A stretch of DNA of 10,441 bases, taken from Actinomycetota bacterium. Its GTDB lineage: Bacteria; Actinomycetota; Actinomycetes; Nanopelagicales; Nanopelagicaceae. Below, piece after piece: positions 1 to 5,921 of the stretch (its first letter is position 1; each line of letters begins with the position of its first letter). A program made the translations under genes and the position numbers. The DNA lies in NCBI GenBank assembly GCA_009705165.1, contig WLCU01000024.1, forward strand, positions 1-10,441, read 5' to 3'. Under the pieces are notes generated by a model, which worked only from the letters and a program-made list of their open reading frames with translations, searched no databases and was not told the DNA's origin.

Positions 1-890
1 AGGATTACCTGAAGCAAATTGGTCGCGTAGCACTTCTTAATGCAGAGCTTGAAGTAGAACTTGCAACTCGCGTTGAGGCTGGCTTGTTTGCAGAAGCCAA
101 GCTTAAAGATGAAAAGAAGATGGAAAAGAAGTTAAAGCGTGAACTTGAGTGGCTTGTAGAAGATGGCAAGCGCGCAAAGAATCACTTGCTTGAAGCAAAC
201 CTTCGTCTTGTTGTTTCACTTGCTAAGCGCTACACCGGCCGTGGAATGCTTTTCCTCGACCTTATTCAAGAAGGTAACTTAGGTTTGATCCGTGCGGTTG
301 AAAAGTTTGACTACACAAAGGGTTATAAGTTCTCAACGTATGCAACATGGTGGATTCGCCAAGCAATTACACGTGCGATGGCTGACCAGGCTCGCACAAT
401 CCGTATTCCAGTCCACATGGTTGAAGTTATTAATAAGTTGGCCCGTGTACAGCGCCAGATGCTTCAAGATCTTGGCCGTGAACCGACCCCAGAAGAGTTG
501 GCTAAAGAACTTGATATGACACCTGAAAAGGTTGTTGAAGTTCAAAAGTATGGCCGCGAACCAATTTCTCTTCACACACCTTTGGGTGAAGAAGGCGATT
601 CAGAGTTCGGTGATTTGATTGAAGACTCTGAAGCTGTTGTCCCTGCTGATGCGGTTTCATTTACTTTGTTGCAAGAACAGTTGCACTCAGTTCTAGATAC
701 GTTGTCAGAGCGTGAAGCCGGCGTAGTTGCAATGCGCTTTGGTTTAACCGATGGTCAACCAAAGACGCTAGATGAAATCGGCAAGGTTTACGGAGTTACT
801 CGTGAACGTATTCGCCAGATTGAGTCAAAGACAATGTCTAAGCTTCGTCACCCATCACGCAGCCAGGTTTTACGCGACTACCTCGACTAA
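1..890 (+). CDS. sigA: Principal RNA polymerase sigma factor (SigA/HrdB type), 5' partial
   Basis: This is the housekeeping sigma-70 factor, which directs core RNA polymerase to -35/-10 promoters. The reading frame is open from base 3 and the true start lies before the window, so an internal TTG at 84 is not the start. 295 residues are visible. Region 1.2 comes first ([15 protein letters not shown] at residues 1-15). Region 2 follows at about 64-140, with the core-binding [12 protein letters not shown] and the -10 recognition/melting segment [19 protein letters not shown]. Region 3 spans about 140-215. Region 4 spans about 225-290, with the helix-turn-helix [20 protein letters not shown] that reads the -35 element. 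The ending SQVLRDYLD is typical of actinobacterial HrdB/SigA. The acidic/basic N-terminal extension usual in this group would be upstream. The next gene begins 3 nt after the TAA stop, so the two are probably co-transcribed. Confidence 0.97.
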   Translation, partial: DYLKQIGRVALLNAELEVELATRVEAGLFAEAKLKDEKKMEKKLKRELEWLVEDGKRAKNHLLEANLRLVVSLAKRYTGRGMLFLDLIQEGNLGLIRAVEKFDYTKGYKFSTYATWWIRQAITRAMADQARTIRIPVHMVEVINKLARVQRQMLQDLGREPTPEELAKELDMTPEKVVEVQKYGREPISLHTPLGEEGDSEFGDLIEDSEAVVPADAVSFTLLQEQLHSVLDTLSEREAGVVAMRFGLTDGQPKTLDEIGKVYGVTRERIRQIESKTMSKLRHPSRSQVLRDYLD

Positions 891-893
891 ACC

Positions 894-1808
894 ATGGATA
901 AGCCAACGATATTTGTTAATCCTAAAAGCGGATCTATCAAGGTCAGCGGCGAAGTTGATGTTGTAGATGTTGATGGCACGGTTCTCGAAACACTTACTAA
1001 TCCCAAGTTGTGCGGTTGTGGCTTATCTAAAGATAAGCCGTGGTGCGATTCATCTCACGGGGAATATGTAAAAATCGTTGCCCAACAGTTACGCAATGCC
1101 CGCGAATTAGTTAAGCCATCGCATCTTTTTGGCGCAACACCTGTGCGTGCCCGCGAAATCCGTGAAAACGAACTTAAGTACCGCCTAGAACATGAAGAAG
1201 TTCTTGTCGGAGTAAAGCTCGGGGGAGCGCTGGATTCAACGAAAAAAGATGAGCCCACATATATAAATATCTTTGGTTACTTAACTGATGCCATGCAGTG
1301 CATAGATTCAGTACGGGTCGCATCCCTTATTTATCCTCGTGCTGAAGCAGAAGTTGTCTTTAAGTTAAGCAAAGAAATTTCAGCCGAAATACATCCATCA
1401 GAAGTTTTAGATTACGTCAGCCATGTTGCTGCCGGTATGGAGATTTTGGATTATCGCTTTGGGCAAACCGAAGCCTATGCCGAAGATTGCATTGCAGATA
1501 ATGCAGGAGCTGCAGCCTTTGCATATGGTGCTTGGGTTCCAGCGCATCAAGAAAATTTGGATGCATTAACTGCCCAAGTTTTTGTAAATGGTGTTTTAAC
1601 TGAAACCGCACCACTTACTGCAATTCAAGGCAATCCCTGGATGGCAGTTGTTGAACTATCTAAAGTTTTAGCGGCAACTGGTGTGAAATTAGCTGCGGGT
1701 TCAATAATCTTTAGTGGATCAGCAACTAATGGCGTTCATATGGTTGCAGGCAACAGCTATCTAGTTGAAATTAAAGGATTAGGAAGCGTAGATATAAAAG
1801 CTAGTTAG
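894..1808 (+). CDS. Fusion protein: N-terminal CDGSH-type iron-sulfur domain plus 2-keto-4-pentenoate hydratase-like (FAH superfamily) domain
   Basis: The 304-residue product has two recognisable parts. Residues 1-60 form a CDGSH-type iron-sulfur domain. The cluster motif CGCGLSKDKPWCDSSH (40-55) supplies C40, C42, C51 and H55, the three-Cys/one-His ligand set of a 2Fe-2S cluster; the family's CDGSH reads CDSSH here. Residues about 65-304 resemble 2-oxopent-4-enoate hydratase/4-oxalocrotonate decarboxylase (MhpD, DmpH/XylI) of the fumarylacetoacetate hydrolase superfamily. The visible active-site signature is K108 (VGVKLGG), metal-binding E151 and E153 (PRAEAE), E183 (MEILD), the IADNAGAAAF segment and the C-terminal GLGSV. 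The metal ligands look intact, so the domain may be catalytic, acting on a 2-oxo acid. Its substrate is unknown, because no other meta-cleavage pathway gene is present. The ATG lies 3 nt after the sigma factor stop, in the same frame and without a Shine-Dalgarno sequence, which suggests translational coupling. The 3' end overlaps the opposing small gene by 8 bp. Confidence 0.85.
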   Translation: MDKPTIFVNPKSGSIKVSGEVDVVDVDGTVLETLTNPKLCGCGLSKDKPWCDSSHGEYVKIVAQQLRNARELVKPSHLFGATPVRAREIRENELKYRLEHEEVLVGVKLGGALDSTKKDEPTYINIFGYLTDAMQCIDSVRVASLIYPRAEAEVVFKLSKEISAEIHPSEVLDYVSHVAAGMEILDYRFGQTEAYAEDCIADNAGAAAFAYGAWVPAHQENLDALTAQVFVNGVLTETAPLTAIQGNPWMAVVELSKVLAATGVKLAAGSIIFSGSATNGVHMVAGNSYLVEIKGLGSVDIKAS

Positions 1809-2016
1809 CTGGAGTTTCGACGAGCTTTTCGCTCTCGTCTTGAATCTTTGCAGCAACAGTTTTTAGCTTTTCGGCATATTCCTTGCCGTGGTGGGCACAG
1901 AACATCAATTCTCCGCCAGTTAGAAGTACTGCGCGGACATAAGCCTGCGCTCCGCAGCGATCGCAGCGGTCAAGGGCGTTAAGAGGTACTGATTCGAGCA
2001 TCAATTGATCTGACAT
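1801..2016 (-). CDS. Small CxxC/CxHH zinc-ribbon-like protein, DUF7455 type
   Basis: This 71-residue cytoplasmic protein matches a conserved actinobacterial family of unknown function usually found next to the principal sigma factor and topoisomerase IV genes. The core is DRCDRCGAQAYVR followed by LLTGGELMFCAHHG. C18, C21, C40 and H42/H43 form a likely metal site of the form CxxC-x18-CxHH. A charged, probably helical tail (about 44-66) follows, ending in VETPAN. The start is the ATG at 2014-2016, preceded by a good Shine-Dalgarno sequence. It is divergent from parE across a 195-bp gap and convergent with the CDGSH-hydratase gene, overlapping it by 8 bp. The zinc binding is inferred from the residues and no function should be assumed. 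Confidence 0.85.
   Translation of the reverse strand: MSDQLMLESVPLNALDRCDRCGAQAYVRAVLLTGGELMFCAHHGKEYAEKLKTVAAKIQDESEKLVETPAN
1819..1839 (+). terminator. Possible terminator hairpin after the sigma factor/CDGSH-hydratase unit
   Basis: GACGAG at 1819-1824 pairs with CTCGTC at 1834-1839 (6 bp, 9-nt loop), followed by a broken T-rich run (TTGAATCTTT). A second, wider inverted repeat, AAAAGCT at 1796-1802 with AGCTTTT at 1823-1829, surrounds the convergent stop codons. Both lie inside the 3' end of the opposing small gene, so coding constraint could explain part of the pattern. There is no clean poly-T tract, so this is a tentative call. Confidence 0.3.
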
Positions 2017-2020
2017 ATCT

Positions 2021-2026
2021 CTCTCC
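2021..2026 (-). promoter_or_regulatory. Shine-Dalgarno sequence of the DUF7455-type gene
   Basis: On the minus strand GGAGAG lies 4 nt before the ATG (GGAGAGAGAT-ATG). It is the clearest ribosome binding site in the window and supports this start. Most other genes here lack one. Confidence 0.6.
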
Positions 2027-2105
2027 GTTCTTAGTGTCTTACTTCCTATGGAACATCAAACCATGTCTAGATATTCCCCGCTCGTTAATATTGATTTATT
2101 TTCGT

Positions 2106-2142
2106 AAAATCGATGTTAATTTCCTGTGGAATTATCGATATT
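2106..2142. repeat. Nested imperfect inverted repeat in the divergent gap before parE
   Basis: ATCGAT at 2109-2114 is repeated as its own inverse at 2134-2139. Inside it AATT (2118-2121) pairs with AATT (2130-2133), and CC (2123-2124) with GG (2128-2129), around a TGT loop. That gives 12 paired bases with 3-nt and 1-nt bulges, and flanking AAA/TTT extends the symmetry. It lies about 70 bp before the parE start and about 90 bp before the divergent small gene. It could be an operator or an RNA hairpin. The TAAAAT at 2105-2110 resembles a -10 element, but no good -35 stands at the right distance. The rest of the 2017-2211 gap shows no gene. Confidence 0.4.
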
Positions 2143-2170
2143 TCCAGTATCTGAGACGTATTCGGCGCGC

Positions 2171-2211
2171 TTGCAAGTGATTTGCGCATACGGGCGATAA
2201 TCTTTCGCCCC
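2171..2211 (+). promoter_or_regulatory. Probable leaderless promoter of parE with an inverted repeat over the -10 region
   Basis: TTGCAA (2171-2176) can serve as a weak -35. GATAAT (2196-2201), or the overlapping TAATCT (2198-2203), fits a -10 element. Transcription starting 8-11 nt later would begin at or next to the GTG start at 2212, giving a leaderless mRNA, a common class in actinobacteria. No Shine-Dalgarno sequence precedes the GTG, which agrees. The -10 sits in a perfect 6-bp inverted repeat, GGGCGA (2192-2197) and TCGCCC (2205-2210), with a 7-nt loop. The segment between -10 and start is G/C-rich. The -35 spacing of 19 nt is long, so the -35 is the least certain part. Confidence 0.45.
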
Positions 2212-4290
2212 GTGGCCGAAAAAGATATTGCGACAAATGTGCAAGATAGCTATACCGCAAAAGATCTAGCTGTTCTTGAAGGCCTTGATGCAGTTCGTAA
2301 ACGCCCCGGCATGTATATCGGTTCAACTGATTCACGTGGGCTTATGCACTGCTTGTGGGAAATCATTGATAACTCGGTAGATGAGTCTTTAGCCGGGCAC
2401 TGTAAGAAAATTGAAATTAATCTCGAATCCGATGGTTCTGTAGAAGTACACGATGATGGTCGCGGAATTCCAGTGGATAAAGAACCTAAAACTGGACTAA
2501 CTGGTGTTGAAGTTGTACTTACCAAACTACACGCCGGTGGAAAATTCGGCGGCGGATCATATGCAGCATCTGGTGGCTTGCACGGTGTTGGTGCATCTGT
2601 TGTAAACGCACTTGCTTCACGCCTTGATGCAGAAGTTGATCGTGACGGAAAAATCTATTGGATGTCATTCCAACGCGGTGTTGCAGGAATCTTTGATGGC
2701 GATGGACCGAACGCGCCATTCGAACCAGCTTCAGGTTTGCGTGTCATCGGCAAGATTTCAAGCAAGGTAACTGGAACTCGCATTAAATGGTGGAGCGATC
2801 GCCAAATCTTTTTAAAGGAAGCTCAACTTGATCTAGAAGATATTTATGCGCGTGCCCGCCAGACTTCATATTTGGTGCCAGGATTAACGCTGATTGTTAA
2901 TGACAATCGCACAAAGACCAAAACTTCTGAAACGTTTTTCCACAAAAGTGGAATTACTGAATACTGTAATTTTCTTCAACCCGATGAACCTGTCGGTGAC
3001 GTAATCCGCATCTACGGTACTGGTCATTACCAAGAAACAGTTCCAGTCCTAGATGACAAGGGCCATATGGTCTCAACTGAAGTTGAACGCGATATGGAAG
3101 TTGATATTGCTATGAAGTGGGGCAATGGTTTTGAAACCACCCAGCGTTCTTTTGTAAACATCATTGCTACCCCTAAAGGTGGAACCCACGTGGTGGGCTT
3201 TGAACGTGCACTGGTCAAAGTAGTAAATGAAGCGCTACGTTCGACCAAGACGCTTTCGAATAAGGAAATCGATGTCATTAAAGACGATGTCCTTGAAGGT
3301 TTAACTGCCGTTGTCACCGTGCGTATGTCAGAGCCTCAGTTTGAAGGCCAGACCAAGGAAGTTCTTGGAACTGCGGCAGCAACTCGCATTGTTTCAGCTG
3401 TTGTCGCTGACAAGATGAAGGAGTATTTCAATACTTCTAAGCGCATTGATAAAGCAAATGGCCGCCTAGTTCTAGAAAAGATCGCGGCAGCATCTCGCAC
3501 ACGAATTAGTGCGCGTGCCCATAAAGATTTACAGCGCCGCAAGAACGCTTTGGAATCATCTTCACTTCCTACCAAGCTTTCAGATTGTCGCTCAGAAGAT
3601 GTCACACGTACCGAACTATTTATCGTAGAAGGTGACTCTGCGCTCGGCACAACAAAAGCTGCACGTAACTCTGAGTTCCAAGCAATCTTGCCGATTCGTG
3701 GAAAAATTCTAAATGTTCAAAAAGCGTCGCTGTCACAGATGCTTGAAGATAAAGAATGTGGATCAATTATTCAGGTCATTGGTGCAGGTTCTGGAAAATC
3801 TTTTGAGCTAGATGAAGCCCGATACGGACGCATTATTTTGATGTCAGATGCTGACGTTGATGGTGCGCATATTCGTTGCCTACTTCTTACATTGATGTAT
3901 CGCTACATGCGCCCGCTGATTGATGCTGGCCGTGTATTTGCAGCGATTCCACCTTTGCACCGCATCGAAGTTATGGGCGGGGGAGGCAAGAAGGGTGAGT
4001 ACATCTACACCTATAGCGATGATGAGATGAAGAAAATTACCGCTGATTTGAAGAAGAGCGGAAAACGTTGGAAAGAGCCTATTCAGCGCTACAAAGGTTT
4101 AGGTGAGATGGATGCAGACCAGCTGCGCGAAACAACTATGGACCCAGATGCTCGTACGCTGCGTCGTATCACCGTTTCAGATGGAACTGCAGCTGAAGCG
4201 ATGTTTGAATTATTAATGGGCAGTGATGTTGCACCACGCAAGGAATTTATTGCCAATGCCGAAATCGATCGTGAACATATCGACGCTTAG
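2212..4290 (+). CDS. parE: DNA topoisomerase IV subunit B (ParE)
   Basis: ATPase subunit of the type IIA topoisomerase that decatenates replicated chromosomes; it works as an A2B2 complex with ParC. The 692 residues, counted from the GTG at 2212, are the normal length. In order: the GHKL ATPase domain with catalytic E50 and N54 (WEIIDNSVDE), DDGRGIP (about 81-87) and the GGLHGVG lid (121-127); the transducer with the QTK loop at 380-382; the TOPRIM domain with E473 (VEGDSALG) and D546/D548/D550 (SDADVDGAH); and the C-terminal IQRYKGLGEM. The ALG after EGDS, in place of the GyrB-like AGG, and its place beside the sigma factor gene favour ParE over GyrB. The frame continues upstream to a TTG at 2182, but homologous starts and the promoter favour GTG 2212. 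Its stop overlaps that of the convergent ABC-F gene by 4 bp. Confidence 0.95.
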   Translation: MAEKDIATNVQDSYTAKDLAVLEGLDAVRKRPGMYIGSTDSRGLMHCLWEIIDNSVDESLAGHCKKIEINLESDGSVEVHDDGRGIPVDKEPKTGLTGVEVVLTKLHAGGKFGGGSYAASGGLHGVGASVVNALASRLDAEVDRDGKIYWMSFQRGVAGIFDGDGPNAPFEPASGLRVIGKISSKVTGTRIKWWSDRQIFLKEAQLDLEDIYARARQTSYLVPGLTLIVNDNRTKTKTSETFFHKSGITEYCNFLQPDEPVGDVIRIYGTGHYQETVPVLDDKGHMVSTEVERDMEVDIAMKWGNGFETTQRSFVNIIATPKGGTHVVGFERALVKVVNEALRSTKTLSNKEIDVIKDDVLEGLTAVVTVRMSEPQFEGQTKEVLGTAAATRIVSAVVADKMKEYFNTSKRIDKANGRLVLEKIAAASRTRISARAHKDLQRRKNALESSSLPTKLSDCRSEDVTRTELFIVEGDSALGTTKAARNSEFQAILPIRGKILNVQKASLSQMLEDKECGSIIQVIGAGSGKSFELDEARYGRIILMSDADVDGAHIRCLLLTLMYRYMRPLIDAGRVFAAIPPLHRIEVMGGGGKKGEYIYTYSDDEMKKITADLKKSGKRWKEPIQRYKGLGEMDADQLRETTMDPDARTLRRITVSDGTAAEAMFELLMGSDVAPRKEFIANAEIDREHIDA

Positions 4291-4308
4291 TCGATAGAAA
4301 CTAAGTCG
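4281..4308. terminator. Possible bidirectional hairpin at the parE/ABC-F convergent junction
   Basis: CGAC (4281-4284) plus TTAGT (4287-4291) pair with ACTAAGTCG (4300-4308), leaving a 2-nt bulge and an 8-nt loop. The hairpin spans both stop codons, as expected of a shared terminator for two head-on transcripts with overlapping ends. There is no U-tract on either side, so efficient intrinsic termination is doubtful. Confidence 0.3.
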
Positions 4309-5885
4309 AAGTACTCGTCTTTCCATAGATCTTCATCGCCATCTGGCAACAAAATAACGCGTTCAGGCTTAAGAGATTGCACTGCGCCTTCATCGTGAGA
4401 AACCATAATTACTGAACCCTGATATTCAGCCAATGCGCCAAGAATCTCTGCGCGAGATGCGGGATCTAAGTTGTTAGTTGGCTCATCAAGAAGCAAAACA
4501 TTTGCTGCAGATACAACAAGCACTGCAAGTGCAAGGCGAGTACGTTCTCCGCCGGAAAGAACCTTTACTGGCTTATGTACATCATCGCCGATGAATAAAA
4601 ACGAGCCCAAGGTATTGCGAGCTTCGGGTTCGCGGATATCTGGCGTTGCCGACATCATGTTTTCAAGCACCGAGCGCTCAAAATCAAGTGATTCGTGCTC
4701 CTGTGCGTAATAGCCAATCTTTAAACCATGGCCATGTTCAACTTTTCCAGTATCGGATTCAAGTTCTCCAGCCAAAATTCTAAGCAACGTTGTCTTTCCG
4801 GCGCCGTTAAGACCAAGGATCACAACACGAGAGCCTTTATCAATAACACATGAAACATCTGTAAAGATTTCAAGGGATCCATATGATTTTGAAAGCTCTT
4901 CGCCAGATAAAGGTGTCTTGCCGCAAGGGGCAGGTGTTGGAAAACGAAGGCGAGCAACTTTGTCACTGACACGGACGTCTTCAAGACCGCTACGAAGCTT
5001 TTCAGCTCTACGTAACATTCCCTGCGCCGCAGTTGCCTTAGATGCCTTAGCGCGCATCTTTTCGCCCTGCTTCTGCAAAATCTCTGCGCGCTTTTCTGCG
5101 TTAGCCCGCTCTTTCTTTCGGCGATGCTCATCTTGTTCGCGCTGTAATAAATATGCTTTCCAACCCAAGTTGTAAACATCAATGACGTTGCGATTGGCAT
5201 CTAAGTAAAAGACTTTATTTACAACGGTTTCGATCAGGTTTACATCGTGAGAAATAATTACTAGGCCTCCTGAGTATTTAGCCAAGAATTCGCGCAGCCA
5301 CATAATCGAATCGGCGTCCAAGTGGTTTGTAGGCTCATCGAGCAAAAGAGTTTCTGCGCCGCTAAAAAGGATGCGAGCTAATTCAATTCGCCGACGCTGA
5401 CCACCTGAAAGCGTTGAAAGTTCGTGACCAAAGACGGCTTCAGTAACACCTAGTGAGGTAGCAATCGCTTCAGCTTCAGCCGTTGCTGCATAACCACCAG
5501 CTGCACTGAACTCATGCTCAACGCGCGTGTAACGCTCCATTGCTTTTTCAAGCGCTTCATCCTGGGCAGTTGCCATCTCTTCTTCAACTGCGCGCATGCG
5601 ATGAGTAATTTGATCCAAATCGCGCGCAGATAAAATGCGTTCGATAACTGTTCCTGGTTCATCACCAGTTCGTGGATCTTGGGGCAGATAACCGATTTTT
5701 CCAGTGCGATTTACGGCACCACCTGCCGGCATAGTTTCACCAGCTAATACTTTTGCAAGCGTTGATTTGCCAGCACCGTTTCGACCCACAAAACCAATGC
5801 GGTCACCGCTATTGATTCGCACAGTTACGCCTTTAACCAGCAGGCGAGCACCTGCTCGTAGTTCTAGCGCTTGAGTTGAAATCAC
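4287..5885 (-). CDS. ABC-F family ATPase (ribosome-associated type, no membrane domain)
   Basis: A 532-residue soluble protein with two ABC ATPase cassettes. From the chosen start, cassette 1 has Walker A GRNGAGKST (34-42), signature LSGGQ (159-163) and Walker B LLLDEPTNHLD (180-190). Cassette 2 has GLNGAGKTT (358-366), LSGGE (444-448) and LLLDEPTNNLD (464-474). Between them, about 241-306, is a Lys/Arg/Glu-rich linker like the ABC-F P-site interaction motif. No transmembrane segments are seen. ABC-F proteins act on the ribosome, either in translation or in protection from antibiotics; which applies here cannot be told from sequence. It closely resembles the conserved actinobacterial ABC-F found near topoisomerase IV genes. 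The GTG at 5883-5885 (ISTQALELRAGARLL) is chosen over a longer form from 5957, which would overlap parC. It follows parC by 22 nt and ends inside the parE stop. Confidence 0.93.
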   Translation of the reverse strand: MISTQALELRAGARLLVKGVTVRINSGDRIGFVGRNGAGKSTLAKVLAGETMPAGGAVNRTGKIGYLPQDPRTGDEPGTVIERILSARDLDQITHRMRAVEEEMATAQDEALEKAMERYTRVEHEFSAAGGYAATAEAEAIATSLGVTEAVFGHELSTLSGGQRRRIELARILFSGAETLLLDEPTNHLDADSIMWLREFLAKYSGGLVIISHDVNLIETVVNKVFYLDANRNVIDVYNLGWKAYLLQREQDEHRRKKERANAEKRAEILQKQGEKMRAKASKATAAQGMLRRAEKLRSGLEDVRVSDKVARLRFPTPAPCGKTPLSGEELSKSYGSLEIFTDVSCVIDKGSRVVILGLNGAGKTTLLRILAGELESDTGKVEHGHGLKIGYYAQEHESLDFERSVLENMMSATPDIREPEARNTLGSFLFIGDDVHKPVKVLSGGERTRLALAVLVVSAANVLLLDEPTNNLDPASRAEILGALAEYQGSVIMVSHDEGAVQSLKPERVILLPDGDEDLWKDEYFDLVSID

Positions 5886-5921
5886 GCCGTAGTTTAACCG
5901 TTTGAGGTTAGGCAGCGCCAA
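5886..5921 (-). promoter_or_regulatory. Weak candidate promoter for the ABC-F gene
   Basis: On the minus strand, TAAACT (5896-5891) could be a -10 placed 5 nt before the GTG start. TTGGCG (5921-5916) is a weak -35 with a 19-nt spacer. There is no Shine-Dalgarno sequence before the GTG, so a leaderless transcript is possible. The -35 and most of the spacer lie within the parC 3' end. Chance occurrence is a real alternative. Confidence 0.22.

Noticed and set aside
84..86. TTG as the sigma factor start
   Set aside because: The frame is open to the window edge and the upstream residues are conserved region 1.2, so the gene is simply cut by the window.
1798..1810. Palindrome AGCTAGTTAGCT at the first convergent junction
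   Set aside because: The loop of 2 nt is too short for a hairpin, and the sequence is explained by two overlapping stop codons.
2182..2211. TTG start extending ParE by 10 residues
   Set aside because: The added residues do not resemble ParE N-termini, the stretch contains the likely -10 and inverted repeat, and GTG 2212 gives a normal start.
4820..5200. 126-residue open frame inside the ABC-F gene
   Set aside because: Same-strand alternative frame over the second cassette and linker, with no family likeness.
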